A stretch of DNA of 64,000 nt from Pseudomaricurvus sp. HS19 (GTDB taxonomy: Bacteria; Pseudomonadota; Gammaproteobacteria; Pseudomonadales; Cellvibrionaceae): assembly GCF_009857815.1 (NCBI RefSeq), contig NZ_WVVW01000001.1, positions 806,001-870,000 of the forward strand, given 5' to 3'. The notes under the pieces are model-generated. The model worked only from the letters and a program-made list of their open reading frames with translations, did no database searches and was not told the origin of the DNA. Below, one piece after another: positions 1-8,938 of this stretch. The position numbers and the translations under genes are program-made. Numbering within the stretch: position 1 is the stretch's first letter; each line of letters begins with the position of its first letter.

Positions 1-416
1 CAGTAGATAAGGCGCGGGTTAATGGCCGACAGCGTTTCGTAACCCAACCCCAGGCGATCCATAACACCGGGACGATAGTTTTCCAGCAGGACATCGCACT
101 CCAGCACCAGATCCTTGATCAGCTGCAAACCGGCATCGGTCTTGAGATCAATGACAATACTCTTCTTGCCGCGGTTAACGCTGATGTAATAGTGGCTCTC
201 GCCTTCACGAAACGGCGGAAAAGTACGGGTCTCGTCGCCTGTGCCGGGCGGCTCTACCTTGATCACTTCGGCGCCCAGGTCTGCCAGTGCCAGTGATGCG
301 GATGGGCCGGCCAATACGCGGGTAAAGTCCAGAACCCGTACACCCTTGAGAGGGCCTGCCCATGTCGGCGTATTGCTCTCTTTCGTGCGGGTTTCGTCCA
401 TGCGGGTCTCTTCCAT
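1..416 (-). CDS. CaiB/BaiF family CoA-transferase (N-terminal part, cut by window edge)
   Basis: This is the N-terminal ~138 residues of a class III CoA-transferase, an enzyme family that moves CoA between carboxylic acids. The reading frame starts at an ATG at 416 and stays open to the window edge. After a short polar leader it reads LKGVRVLDFTRVLAGP, then LADLGAEVIKVE, NRGKKSIVIDLK and LLENYRPGVMDRLG, all hallmarks of the CaiB/BaiF fold. The full-length paralog at 20975-22207 has the same blocks. The catalytic Asp lies beyond the edge, so activity cannot be judged. It is followed upstream by a terminator and then a dehydratase on the same strand. The acyl substrate is unknown; acyl-CoA activation in the neighbouring catabolic cluster is an inference. 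Confidence 0.9.
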   Translation of the reverse strand, partial: MEETRMDETRTKESNTPTWAGPLKGVRVLDFTRVLAGPSASLALADLGAEVIKVEPPGTGDETRTFPPFREGESHYYISVNRGKKSIVIDLKTDAGLQLIKDLVLECDVLLENYRPGVMDRLGLGYETLSAINPRLIY

Positions 417-549
417 ACGGAGTACCTACAGAATTTTTTGATGCATTATCTTTATTATTTTCCGTGGTGGCCCTGGGGCTATCGACTCACGGACTTATGT
501 TGTGCACGGGGCGCTTGCCCGCAGCCAATGCCGGCACAGCGGCCGGCAT

Positions 550-590
550 CAGAAAAAATCGCACAACAGGAGCCATTTGGCTCCTGTTGT
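550..590 (-). terminator. Rho-independent terminator after the dehydratase gene
   Basis: The stem ACAACAGGAGCC/GGCTCCTGTTGT has a four-base loop. On the minus strand it is followed by GCGATTTTTT. It lies 40-80 bases past the stop of the dehydratase at 634-1761, separating that gene from the CoA-transferase. Confidence 0.8.
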
Positions 591-633
591 ATGGGCACCG
601 GGCTACCCACAGTAGCTGGTACCCGACCGCGGA

Positions 634-1761
634 TTAGCCGCGGCTTGGCAGTTCCACAATACAGGTACCCTGTGCAGACAGCTCCTCACGATGAGTCGTC
701 GCCTTCTGGGCAATCTCTACCAGGTGCTTGCCGTCTTCCACCCACTTGCGGGTCACTTCGCCGTTGATGAAGATGACATCACCGTCCGGGTTGTGACGAC
801 GGATTTCGCTGTTGGCGCTGCGCAGGAAGCCATCATCACCCATCCAGTTGGTGGCGTGGTGAGTCAGCCAGGAAGCACGCTCGGGGCCGTAATCGTAGGC
901 ACCCGGAGCACCAACCTGCAGGGCGAACTCTTCATCCCAATGCACACGCTCAGGGCAATCAGGCACATTAAAGCGGTTCTTGATACCGGTACCAGGGTGC
1001 TTCTGCTGCATCATGTAAGCCAGTTTGTTGGCACGGATGTAGAGACCACCCCAGCCCTGCGCGTAACAGATAAACCCGGTTACGGTCATTGGGCCTTTCA
1101 TCATGGTTGGCAGCTTCTCACCCACTTCCACGTCTTCATAGAAGCGTGGGGTTGCACCGCGAACCTCTTCGTTGTCATACAGCTTGGACCACTCGGCCAG
1201 CTGCTCGTCAGTGAACGGCTCAACCTTGCCTTTCACTTCGGTGTACTTGGTGCCGCGCTCACGGGCTTCGTCACGGTCGGTACGGAATACCCAGCTGTCA
1301 GCGTCTGCTACCAGGTCGCCGTCCTGGTTGTAGAAGTCCACATGGTAGATCTGCTGGAAAGCACGACCGGCAAACTTGGTCTGATGCTCAACCAGGTCTT
1401 TCAGGTAGGCTTCAGTGGTGATGGTGTCGTTACGCTTAACCGGCTTGTGCCAGTTCCAGTTGGCACCGGCCCACATGGCGTGTACACCGGACAGGCCACC
1501 ACAGTAACCGGAGATGATACGGCTGGTGGTGAACATAAAGCTTGGCAGCGCAATAACGTCACCGTATTTGGTGTTCTTGGCGTACTCCGGGTCACACCAC
1601 AGCGGGTTGTCATCACCGATACCATGGGCGTAGTGGCGGATGGCATCGCGAGTGGCTTCGTAGTTCCATGGCTCGATGGTATTGGTGATTTTTACACCGA
1701 TACGCTCACGCAGGGCAGCCAGGCCCTCTTCAGTGATTTTAGGAAATTTATTAGTAGACAT
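634..1761 (-). CDS. MaoC/FAS1-like acyl-CoA dehydratase (double hotdog)
   Basis: This 375-residue protein is probably an enoyl-CoA hydratase or 3-hydroxyacyl-CoA dehydratase. It has an N-terminal FAS1-like dehydratase hotdog (about residues 15-165, with PLWCDPEYAKNTKYG and YNQDGDLVADADSWVFR). A second, MaoC-like half follows (about 200-370, with RFYEDVEVGEKLP and the GPERASWLTHHATNWMGDDG block). A strong GAGGAGAAG ribosome site precedes the ATG. The acyl-CoA synthetase ends 20 bases upstream, so the two are probably cotranscribed. The protein at 16571-17743 is a paralog with the same layout. The family is clear; the exact acyl-CoA substrate cannot be read from sequence. Confidence 0.85.
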   Translation of the reverse strand: MSTNKFPKITEEGLAALRERIGVKITNTIEPWNYEATRDAIRHYAHGIGDDNPLWCDPEYAKNTKYGDVIALPSFMFTTSRIISGYCGGLSGVHAMWAGANWNWHKPVKRNDTITTEAYLKDLVEHQTKFAGRAFQQIYHVDFYNQDGDLVADADSWVFRTDRDEARERGTKYTEVKGKVEPFTDEQLAEWSKLYDNEEVRGATPRFYEDVEVGEKLPTMMKGPMTVTGFICYAQGWGGLYIRANKLAYMMQQKHPGTGIKNRFNVPDCPERVHWDEEFALQVGAPGAYDYGPERASWLTHHATNWMGDDGFLRSANSEIRRHNPDGDVIFINGEVTRKWVEDGKHLVEIAQKATTHREELSAQGTCIVELPSRG

Positions 1762-1781
1762 ATTTATCTTCTCCTCGGTAA

Positions 1782-3347
1782 TCAGTTGCCGGCAGCAGCG
1801 GTTTTGGCAGCTTCCTGGTCGCGAAGCTTTTTGCGGTGAACCTTGCCTGCCGGCGTCTTTGGAAGCTCACTCACAAATTCGACAATGCGCGGGAACTCGT
1901 GTTGTGCCAGACGCTCCCGGGTAAAATCCTGTAACTCTTTAACGTACTCTTCACTGGCGGGACGATCCGTCACCACGAAGGCCTTCACCACCTGGCCACG
2001 TTTTTCGTCCGGTACGCCAATGACACCCACCTCTTTCACGTCGTCGTGCTTGAGCATGGTGTGCTCGATCTCGACCGCACTCATGGTCCAGCCGGCGGAG
2101 ATAATGACATCATCGGCACGGCCGCAGTGGTAGAGGTAACCGTCGGCGTCCACCATGGCGCGATCTTTGGTGGTCTCCCAGTGATCTTTTTTCCAGAGCA
2201 TCAGCTCGCCCACTTCATCGGCGTCGGTCTGGGTGCCGTCAGGGCGATGGACTTCCAGCTTAAGGCCGGGAATAGGTTTGCCCAGTGAACCGGGCTTGCG
2301 CTCGAAATCTTCCGCGCCGGGGAAGTTCACCAGCACCACACCGATTTCGGTAGTGCCGTACATGCTGCAGGCCGGCACTTTGAAGTACTCGTCGATGAAT
2401 TCCAGCGTGGCTGGATCAATTGGCTCACCGGTAAACGACAGCTTGCTGAAGAAAAACTCAAACTGACCGGCGTTACCGGTGTTTTTCATCAGGCGGTAGT
2501 GAGTCGCCGCGGCGGACATATTGGTAATTTTGAAGTCCTGCAGCGCCTTCATCAGCCGGGTGGCATCGAACTTGCCGGAGAAAGTGCCGGTAGTCACACC
2601 CAGTGCCAGCGGCGCCAGGGTGCCGTGCCAGAGGCCGTGGCCCCAGGCGGGTGACGATGGGCAGAAGAACTCATCACCGGGACGGATACCAGTGCCATAC
2701 AACGCGGCAAACATCAGGGTAACGATGGACTTGTGGGTGTGCTTGACCGCCTCCGGCAGCTCACGGGTGGTACCGGAGGTGTACTGAAACACGGCCAGGT
2801 CGTTGGCTTTGGTTTTGGGCTCGTAGCTGCCGGGGTATTTGGAAATCTCATCCAGCAGGCCCTGGTCCGCAATCACCACACGCAACCCTTCTATACCGCG
2901 CGCCACCTCTGCCTTTTCGGCATTGGTCACCAGAATGGTGGGCTTGCAGTCGTCGATGCGCAGGCGCAATGCGTCGGGCCCAAACAGGGTAAACATGGGC
3001 ACACTGATGGCACCGGTCTGCATGGCCCCGAACAGGCACACATAGAACGGCAGCGAAGGCTCCAGCATAAAAGCGATACGTTCGCCCGGCTGCACACCGT
3101 TGGCATCCAGCCAGTGGGCAAACTGCGCAGCACCCGTGGAGATTTGGTCAAAGCTCAGGATCTCATCATGACCATCGGCACAGGCCAGGCGCACTGCTGC
3201 GCGGCCGGAACCATCGGCATGACGGGTCATACACTCATGAGCGATATTGAGGTATTCACGATCACCGTCGAACAGCTCCCACAGCGCCGCCGAATTGGCG
3301 TGCTCCCGGGCATCTGCGTACGACGTGTACTCAGTGAGTTTTTTCAT
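1782..3347 (-). CDS. AMP-dependent acyl-CoA synthetase/ligase
   Basis: This ANL-superfamily enzyme of ~521 residues would activate a carboxylic acid to its CoA thioester through an acyl-adenylate. The adenylation core shows FQYTSGTTRELPEAV (P-loop region, about 190), ACSMYGTTEIGV (A5, about 335) and the YHCGRADDVIISAGW hinge. The A10 lysine region PKTPAGKVHRKKLR is near the C-terminus. The P-loop departs from the usual TSGTTGxPKG, with R-E-L-P-E-A in place of the Gly/Lys residues, as in some medium-chain or aryl acyl-CoA synthetases. A GTG precedes the ATG start by one codon. It is divergent from the IclR regulator, which probably controls it, and is followed closely by the dehydratase. Confidence 0.88.
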   Translation of the reverse strand: MKKLTEYTSYADAREHANSAALWELFDGDREYLNIAHECMTRHADGSGRAAVRLACADGHDEILSFDQISTGAAQFAHWLDANGVQPGERIAFMLEPSLPFYVCLFGAMQTGAISVPMFTLFGPDALRLRIDDCKPTILVTNAEKAEVARGIEGLRVVIADQGLLDEISKYPGSYEPKTKANDLAVFQYTSGTTRELPEAVKHTHKSIVTLMFAALYGTGIRPGDEFFCPSSPAWGHGLWHGTLAPLALGVTTGTFSGKFDATRLMKALQDFKITNMSAAATHYRLMKNTGNAGQFEFFFSKLSFTGEPIDPATLEFIDEYFKVPACSMYGTTEIGVVLVNFPGAEDFERKPGSLGKPIPGLKLEVHRPDGTQTDADEVGELMLWKKDHWETTKDRAMVDADGYLYHCGRADDVIISAGWTMSAVEIEHTMLKHDDVKEVGVIGVPDEKRGQVVKAFVVTDRPASEEYVKELQDFTRERLAQHEFPRIVEFVSELPKTPAGKVHRKKLRDQEAAKTAAAGN

Positions 3348-3454
3348 CACTTCACCACTGCATTTTTTATCGTTATTCAGTATTTATCAGGTCGTCGATG
3401 CCGGGATGGGCACCTCGCCTTGAGTGGTTAACAAGATGCCACAGCAAATTATTG

Positions 3455-3490
3455 TTGTAAATATAGAAAACTATTTTATATATTGAATAC
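3455..3490. promoter_or_regulatory. AT-rich candidate operator between acyl-CoA synthetase and iclR
   Basis: The divergent intergenic region contains AATATAGAAAACTATTTTAT followed by ATATTG. Its ATATAGAAA-CTAT core recurs upstream of glcB (about 42792) and aceA (about 43768). The regulator that would bind it is not known; an IclR- or LysR-type protein is possible. Confidence 0.35.
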
Positions 3491-3605
3491 TGTAAGTTGT
3501 GCCAAGGCTGTTCGATTACCGGGATCAGAGGTTAAATCCGGTACCTGGATGGCTGTACACTAACGACCCACGACCACTGCCCAAGACAACCAATAGCCCT
3601 GCATA

Positions 3606-4421
3606 ATGAATAAAACTGACAACTCCCAGCCCGCCCATATCACCCGCGGACGCAAGCTCGCCCAGGCCGTGAAGGACAGCAAGGCGCCCGCCATTTCCCG
3701 CGCCGCCGCCATACTGCGCCTGCTGGGGCGCAGCGATACCCCCCTGGGTGTACAGACCATTGCCCGGGAGCTGGATCTGGTACCCAGCACCGCCCTTAAC
3801 GTACTCAGGGCGCTTGTGACCGAACAGTTCGTCAATATGGATCCCGATACCAAGCGCTACAGTCTGGATGCCGGTGTACTTACCCTCGCCCGCCAATGGC
3901 TGGGCCGGGATCAGTTCACCAGCCTGGCGCAGCCAGTGCTGGACCGCCTCAGCCACACCCACGACGTCACCATGCTCGGCGTGCAGATCTCGGGACTGGA
4001 TAACATCATCGTGGTCAGCTGCTCGGAAGCCGGCAGCAATTTCCAGCTACGTGCCGAGGTGGGCAGCCGGTTCCCGGTGTTTGTCAGTGCCACCGGGCGT
4101 TGTATCGCTGCCTTCAGCGATTGCAGCAACGTGGACCTGAAAGCCCAATTCGACAAGTTGCGATGGGATGAACCGCCAGCCTACGAGGAGTGGCTGCAAC
4201 AGATTGAACAGACCCGGGAACAGGGTTTTGCCATGGACACGGGTAACTACATTTCCGGCGTCACTGTGGTTGCCGTACCGGTATGGAACAGTCGCGGCCA
4301 GCTGAGTAATGCGTTGGTCGCCCTGGGGATTGGCAGCGCACTGCTGCGCTCGGGACTGGCTGAACTGCAACAGGCACTTACCGAAGAAGCCCGTAAGCTC
4401 TCGTCCCGTTTGGGGGGCTAA
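3606..4421 (+). CDS. IclR family transcriptional regulator
   Basis: This 271-residue protein has an N-terminal winged helix-turn-helix (about 30-95: AISRAAAILRLLGRSDTPLGV, then LDLVPSTALNVLRALV). The C-terminal IclR effector-binding domain includes LSHTHDVTMLGVQISG, SRFPVFVSATGRCIAAF and NYISGVTVVAVPVWN. It is transcribed divergently from the acyl-CoA synthetase/dehydratase pair, the usual arrangement for a local regulator of a catabolic operon sensing a small carboxylate or CoA-pathway intermediate. No convincing Shine-Dalgarno is visible before the ATG, so a start a few codons downstream is possible. The effector is unknown. Confidence 0.88.
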   Translation: MNKTDNSQPAHITRGRKLAQAVKDSKAPAISRAAAILRLLGRSDTPLGVQTIARELDLVPSTALNVLRALVTEQFVNMDPDTKRYSLDAGVLTLARQWLGRDQFTSLAQPVLDRLSHTHDVTMLGVQISGLDNIIVVSCSEAGSNFQLRAEVGSRFPVFVSATGRCIAAFSDCSNVDLKAQFDKLRWDEPPAYEEWLQQIEQTREQGFAMDTGNYISGVTVVAVPVWNSRGQLSNALVALGIGSALLRSGLAELQQALTEEARKLSSRLGG

Positions 4422-4458
4422 ATTCTTCGCTCGCGTGCAAGGTAAATTCCGGATTATT

Positions 4459-4557
4459 GGTTGCAAGATCGCGCAGGGGATAAGGCGAATTCCGGTGCAA
4501 CCGGAAGATGAGATGGTCTGGGCCACTGCGCTCCCGTGAGAAGGAGCCCAGGCAATC
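4459..4557 (+). ncRNA. Riboswitch-like structured element (possibly cobalamin-related)
   Basis: The 338-base gap between iclR and the MHYT gene holds a foldable stretch. A closing stem pairs GGTTGC (4459) with GCAATC (4552). Inside are TTCCGG-TGCAA-CCGGAA and a stem GCTCC/GGAGC next to GCCACTG. The segments GAATTCCGGTGCAACCGG and GCCACTG resemble pieces of cobalamin riboswitches, but the conserved central core is missing. A run of T follows at 4556-4563, so it could simply be a terminator for iclR. No B12 gene lies downstream. Confidence 0.25.
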
Positions 4558-4759
4558 TTTTTCTTTCACCCCCTCTCAGCTCAGGCACATAGCGCCTTTC
4601 ATCAACCTTCGTCCGTGGCACGTAAATAATCAATCAGACCTATAGCCAACTTCAATCACACTTTGTGATCCAAAAACCCGCCCGCAGAGTACTCTTGTGA
4701 CTGGCCCTGCGTTTGCGACGTAAAGGCCTGAAATATATGGGGTTATTGGGGGAGTTTGG

Positions 4760-6043
4760 ATGAAAGGTTCTTACGATCTGGAATTGGTCGCCGCGTCATA
4801 TTGCGTAGCTGTAATCGCCGCGTTTTCCGCAATCTATTTTGGTACCCGTGTCCGCACCCTCTCGGGGGGCAGCAAATCGTTTTGGTTTTGTGCTGGTGCC
4901 TTCTGTCTCGGGGCCGGCATCTGGTCCATGCATTTTGTCGGCATGAGCGCCTACAAAATGCCCATGGCAATGGAGATGAGCTTCGACCTGTCGATCACTG
5001 TAACCTCACTCATTCTCGCTGTGCTGGCCTCGGCACTGGGTCTGAGGGCTATCACAAGAACATCTGTCAATGCCGTGCAGCTGCTGGCCCACGCTATGAT
5101 CATGGGCATGGGGGTCTTCGCCATGCATTACTGCGGCATGTACGCCATGCAGATGGATCCACCCATCCAGTACGATACCTTGCTTGTCGCAGTCTCCGGC
5201 GTCATTGCCGTGGCGGCTTCCGGCGCGGCCATGGTGATCTGTCGCAATATTGAGCGGGTACCCCGTCGTTACGGCATACTAGTGAAAGCGGCCGCGGCAC
5301 TGGTAATGGGTCTGGCGGTATGCGGCATGCATTACACCGGCATGGCCGCAGTCAGCTTCCCGATGGACGCTACGATGCCAATGTCCAATACACTGCGGGG
5401 CAACTGGATGGGCACGCCCACCGCCGTAGCCGCGTCGTTTTTCCTGTTATTACTGGTCTATATCGCCTTCGAAGATTTTCGTGAGCTGGAGCGCGCCCGC
5501 CAGGCAGAGAAGCAGGCTGCAGAAGCCGTTACCCACGCAGCGTTCAATGATACACATACCGGCCTGCCCAACCGCACTGCACTGGAGAGCCATCTGAAGG
5601 AGCTTACCGGCGCTTCGACAGCCGCCCGCAAGGAACCCTTCAGCCTGCTCTATTTTGAATTGCAGGACTATCGCAGGATCAGCAGTGAATCAGGAGAAAA
5701 GGCCGCACAGGGCTACGCATCAAATTTTGCCAGCGTACTGCGACAACAGTTTCCTGCCCCCGCTTACCTTAGTCGCTACAACACCAATGGCTTTATCGCG
5801 GTTTTGCCCCTGAGGGATTCCGGCACACTGGAAAGCCTGGCCGGCCAGCTGGCTGAGAGTCTCGCACATCCGCTCGGTCGCGGCACACAGCCAACGCCCT
5901 ATCAGTTCGGGATCGGGTATGCCTCTTACCCGGCGGCCGGTGTGGTCAGTCGGCCGCTGATCAGACTGGCTCAGGTTATCAGGGCCCGGTTTGAGAGTCG
6001 CCATACTCCCCAGGTGCTGAAAACAGCTGCCACACCGGCGTAA
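4760..6043 (+). CDS. MHYT-domain membrane sensor with degenerate GGDEF domain
   Basis: This 427-residue inner-membrane protein begins with a seven-helix MHYT sensor. The three signature motifs are MHFVGM (about 57), MHYCGM (about 123) and MHYTGM (about 192), a unit proposed to bind copper and sense gases such as O2, CO or NO. A short linker leads to a GGDEF-like domain (about 265-415) starting HTGLPNRTALESHL. The active-site motif is replaced by YNTNGF, so cyclase activity is unlikely. No EAL domain follows. A GGGGGAG ribosome site supports the ATG. It is convergent with the liu operon and shares a bidirectional terminator with it. Confidence 0.85.
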   Translation: MKGSYDLELVAASYCVAVIAAFSAIYFGTRVRTLSGGSKSFWFCAGAFCLGAGIWSMHFVGMSAYKMPMAMEMSFDLSITVTSLILAVLASALGLRAITRTSVNAVQLLAHAMIMGMGVFAMHYCGMYAMQMDPPIQYDTLLVAVSGVIAVAASGAAMVICRNIERVPRRYGILVKAAAALVMGLAVCGMHYTGMAAVSFPMDATMPMSNTLRGNWMGTPTAVAASFFLLLLVYIAFEDFRELERARQAEKQAAEAVTHAAFNDTHTGLPNRTALESHLKELTGASTAARKEPFSLLYFELQDYRRISSESGEKAAQGYASNFASVLRQQFPAPAYLSRYNTNGFIAVLPLRDSGTLESLAGQLAESLAHPLGRGTQPTPYQFGIGYASYPAAGVVSRPLIRLAQVIRARFESRHTPQVLKTAATPA

Positions 6044-6044
6044 C

Positions 6045-6074
6045 AAAAAAACGGGGCCAAAGGCCCCGTTTTTT
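6045..6074. terminator. Bidirectional terminator between MHYT gene and liuD
   Basis: The stem ACGGGGCC/GGCCCCGT has a three-base loop and is flanked by seven A's on one side and six T's on the other. It serves both convergent transcripts. Confidence 0.92.
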
Positions 6075-6090
6075 AGGTCGGAGGAGGCAT

Positions 6091-8103
6091 TTAGTCAGCG
6101 GCTGGTTCAAAGTCCAGCAGGTCGGCCCCACCTTCCACCAGCTCGCCGGCGGCATAGTAAAACGCCTTCACAGTACCGTCTGCCGGTGCGCGGATGGTGT
6201 GCTCCATCTTCATCGCCTCCATCACCAGCAAGGCTGCGTCTTTTTTCACTTCACTGCCCGGCTCCACCAGCAGGGTGACGATGGTACCGTTCATTGGCGC
6301 GCACAGCGCTGCATCACCGGAACCTGCATCTTCCGCACCCAGGTCGGCAGTCACCTGACTGAACTGCTGTGCAGACTCCTGAGTGTAGAGACTATACACA
6401 CCATCGTGTTCGGCAACGGTTGCCCGCGAGCGATAACCGTCGATATCGGCGTACAGGTCACTGCCTGCCAGCTTGCCCTGCGCGCGCACGGTCTTGCCGG
6501 CAACGGTGATGTTGTAACTGATACCACTGCCCTGCCCCAGTTGCTCCACCACCACGGGGAAATGCTGACCCTGCAACTCCAGCTCAAACAGATGCACGTG
6601 GGGCTCGTTGAGGCGCCAGGCATTGCTCTGGTTCCAGGGCGAATACGGGTCGTGAGCGGCTGCACTGCCGTGACGGGCATCCGCAGCACGGCGTAACACC
6701 AGGTAGAGTGCGGCCAGTGTCGCGCCGGCGGCAACATCCTGTTCACCATCGTGGAAAATCTTGTCGTGGTGCTTGCCAATAAAACCGGTATCCAGCTCTG
6801 CGGCCTTAAACGGCTCACAGGTGGCCAGGTTGTAGAGGAAATCCACGTTGGTAGTCATGCCGCTGATACGGTATTCACTCAGGGCCTTGCCCAGACGACG
6901 CAGGGCGGCGTCGCGGTCTTCGTCCCAGACAATCAGCTTGGCGATCATCGGATCGTAAAACACACTCACCTCATCACCCTGCAGTACGCCGGTATCCACC
7001 CGCACATGGCGACTCTCTTCCGGTGGCTCCAGGAATGAGAGAGTACCAGTGACCGGCAGGAAGTCGTTGGCGGGATCCTCGGCGTAGATACGGGCTTCAA
7101 AGGCGTGCCCCTTGATCTGCACCTGCTCCTGGGTCAATGGCAGGGTCTCACCATAGGCTACACGCAACTGCCACTCCACCAGATCCTGACCGGTGATCAT
7201 TTCCGTTACCGGGTGCTCCACCTGCAGGCGGGTGTTCATCTCCATGAAGTAGAAGGAGCCGTCTTCGTCCAGCAGAAACTCGACGGTCCCGGCACCAACA
7301 TAGTTGATGGCCTTGGCGGCCTGCAGTGCCGCTTCACCCATTCTGGTACGCAACGCAGGATCCACACCCGGTGCCGGAGCCTCCTCGATTACCTTCTGGT
7401 GACGACGCTGCACGGAACAGTCACGCTCCGCCAGAAACACACCATTGCCGTGACCGTCACAAAAGACCTGAATCTCCACGTGCCGCGGCTTGGTGAGGTA
7501 TTTTTCCACCAGCATGCGATCGTCGCCGAAGCCATTCATGGCCTCACGTTTGGCCGCAGCCAGGCCCTCGTCAAATTCTGCCGCCGACCAGACCTGGCGC
7601 ATACCTTTACCGCCGCCACCGGCGGTGGCTTTCAGCAGCACGGGATATCCCATATCATCCGCCGCCTTTTTCAGCAGCGCGGGGTCCTGGTCTTCACCGT
7701 GATAACCGGGTACCAGCGGGACGTCAGCCTCTTCCATAATGCGCTTGGCCGCGGATTTGGAGCCCATGGCCTCGATGGCGCCTACCGGTGGACCGATAAA
7801 GACAATACCCGCCGCATCACAGGCGCGGCAGAATTCGGAGTTTTCGCTGAGAAACCCGTAACCTGGGTGAATCGCTTCGGCACCGGTTTTTCTGGCCGCC
7901 TCAATCACTCGCTCGATCACCAGGTAGGATTCCCTGGACGGTGCACCACCGATGTGGACAGCCTCATCGGCCATTGCCACGTGCAGGGCATTGGCATCGG
8001 CGTCGGAGTAGACAGCCACAGTAGCGATGCCCAGCTTGCGGGCGGTTTTAATCACGCGGCAGGCGATTTCACCGCGATTGGCAATCAGGATTTTGTTAAA
8101 CAT
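6091..8103 (-). CDS. liuD: Methylcrotonyl-CoA carboxylase alpha (biotin) subunit
   Basis: This 670-residue biotin-containing subunit of 3-methylcrotonyl-CoA carboxylase acts in leucine and isovalerate breakdown. The biotin carboxylase part (about 1-450) opens with FNKILIANRGEIACRVI. It has the ATP-grasp glycine-rich loop KATAGGGGKGMR and EMNTRLQVEHPVTE. The C-terminal biotinyl domain carries VMEAMKMEH, with the modified lysine at 632. Its length is typical for the family. An AAGGACA ribosome site lies before the ATG, and liuC ends 12 bases upstream. Geranyl-CoA carboxylase is a related alternative, but the LiuR/liuB/liuC neighbours favour methylcrotonyl-CoA. Confidence 0.93.
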   Translation of the reverse strand: MFNKILIANRGEIACRVIKTARKLGIATVAVYSDADANALHVAMADEAVHIGGAPSRESYLVIERVIEAARKTGAEAIHPGYGFLSENSEFCRACDAAGIVFIGPPVGAIEAMGSKSAAKRIMEEADVPLVPGYHGEDQDPALLKKAADDMGYPVLLKATAGGGGKGMRQVWSAAEFDEGLAAAKREAMNGFGDDRMLVEKYLTKPRHVEIQVFCDGHGNGVFLAERDCSVQRRHQKVIEEAPAPGVDPALRTRMGEAALQAAKAINYVGAGTVEFLLDEDGSFYFMEMNTRLQVEHPVTEMITGQDLVEWQLRVAYGETLPLTQEQVQIKGHAFEARIYAEDPANDFLPVTGTLSFLEPPEESRHVRVDTGVLQGDEVSVFYDPMIAKLIVWDEDRDAALRRLGKALSEYRISGMTTNVDFLYNLATCEPFKAAELDTGFIGKHHDKIFHDGEQDVAAGATLAALYLVLRRAADARHGSAAAHDPYSPWNQSNAWRLNEPHVHLFELELQGQHFPVVVEQLGQGSGISYNITVAGKTVRAQGKLAGSDLYADIDGYRSRATVAEHDGVYSLYTQESAQQFSQVTADLGAEDAGSGDAALCAPMNGTIVTLLVEPGSEVKKDAALLVMEAMKMEHTIRAPADGTVKAFYYAAGELVEGGADLLDFEPAAD

Positions 8104-8115
8104 TTTTATTGTCCT

Positions 8116-8907
8116 TTAACCGTTGATCCAACTGGCGGGTCGTTTTTCGAGGAATGCGTTCAACCCCTCCTGCCCTTCACCGGAGACGCGGATGGTGGCA
8201 ATGCGCTCGCTGCTGTCAGCGATCAGGTCATCTGTTAACACGCGGTTTTCAATGTCGAGCACCAGTCGTTTGGCGGCCCTGATGGCAGCCGGACTGTTGG
8301 CCAGCAACGTATTCACCAGTTCATCAATGCGACTGTCCAGTATTTCAGCATCCACCAGCTCCGATACCAAACCCAGTTGCGCGGCGGTCTCCGCCGAAAA
8401 GCGCTCGGCGGTCATAAAGTAACGGCGGCAAGCGCGCTGTCCTATGGCAGCCATCACGTAAGGACTGATGGTCGCGGGGATCAATCCTATTTTGACTTCA
8501 CTCAGGCAGAAGCTGGCTTTCGGGGCCGCTACCGCCATGTCGCAGCAGCTCACCAGACCCACGGCGCCGCCGAATGCCGCACCCTGCACCCGGGCAATGG
8601 TGGGAAACGGCAAGGTGTTGAGCGTCTTCAGCATATTGGCCAGTGCATTGGCATCGCGCAGGTTTTCGTCATAGCTGTAGTTGGCCATGCGCTGCATCCA
8701 GCCCAGATCGGCACCGGCGGAAAAACTCTTGCCTTCGGCCGCCAGGATCATGATGCGTACTTGCGGGTTTTCCGCCAGTGCCTGAAAGGCGTTGGTCAGT
8801 TCGGCAATCACACCATCATCAAAAGCGTTGTGTTTGTCGGGCCGACTCATGGTGACAGTCGCTACACCACGACCGTCTATGTGTGTTCTTATGGTTTGTT
8901 CTGTCAT
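8116..8907 (-). CDS. liuC: Methylglutaconyl-CoA hydratase (enoyl-CoA hydratase family)
   Basis: This 263-residue crotonase-fold enzyme hydrates 3-methylglutaconyl-CoA to HMG-CoA, the step after the carboxylase. Visible family motifs are TMSRPDKHNAFDD, the oxyanion-hole segment AAEGKSFSAGADLGWM, and RVQGAAFGGAVGLVSCCDMAVA. Glutamate 137 (by position in CLSEVKIGLIPATISPYV) fits the catalytic region. It sits between liuB and liuD with gaps of 31 and 12 bases, so it is translated from the same operon. AGGAGAG precedes the start. Confidence 0.9.
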   Translation of the reverse strand: MTEQTIRTHIDGRGVATVTMSRPDKHNAFDDGVIAELTNAFQALAENPQVRIMILAAEGKSFSAGADLGWMQRMANYSYDENLRDANALANMLKTLNTLPFPTIARVQGAAFGGAVGLVSCCDMAVAAPKASFCLSEVKIGLIPATISPYVMAAIGQRACRRYFMTAERFSAETAAQLGLVSELVDAEILDSRIDELVNTLLANSPAAIRAAKRLVLDIENRVLTDDLIADSSERIATIRVSGEGQEGLNAFLEKRPASWING

Positions 8908-8938
8908 GGGAAACTCTCCTGCTCACCTGCAACCGCAA

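Noticed and set aside
691-1839. Long plus-strand ORF (382 aa) across the dehydratase gene
   Set aside because: It lies opposite a gene with clear family motifs and has no domain features; it is a shadow caused by high GC content and codon bias.
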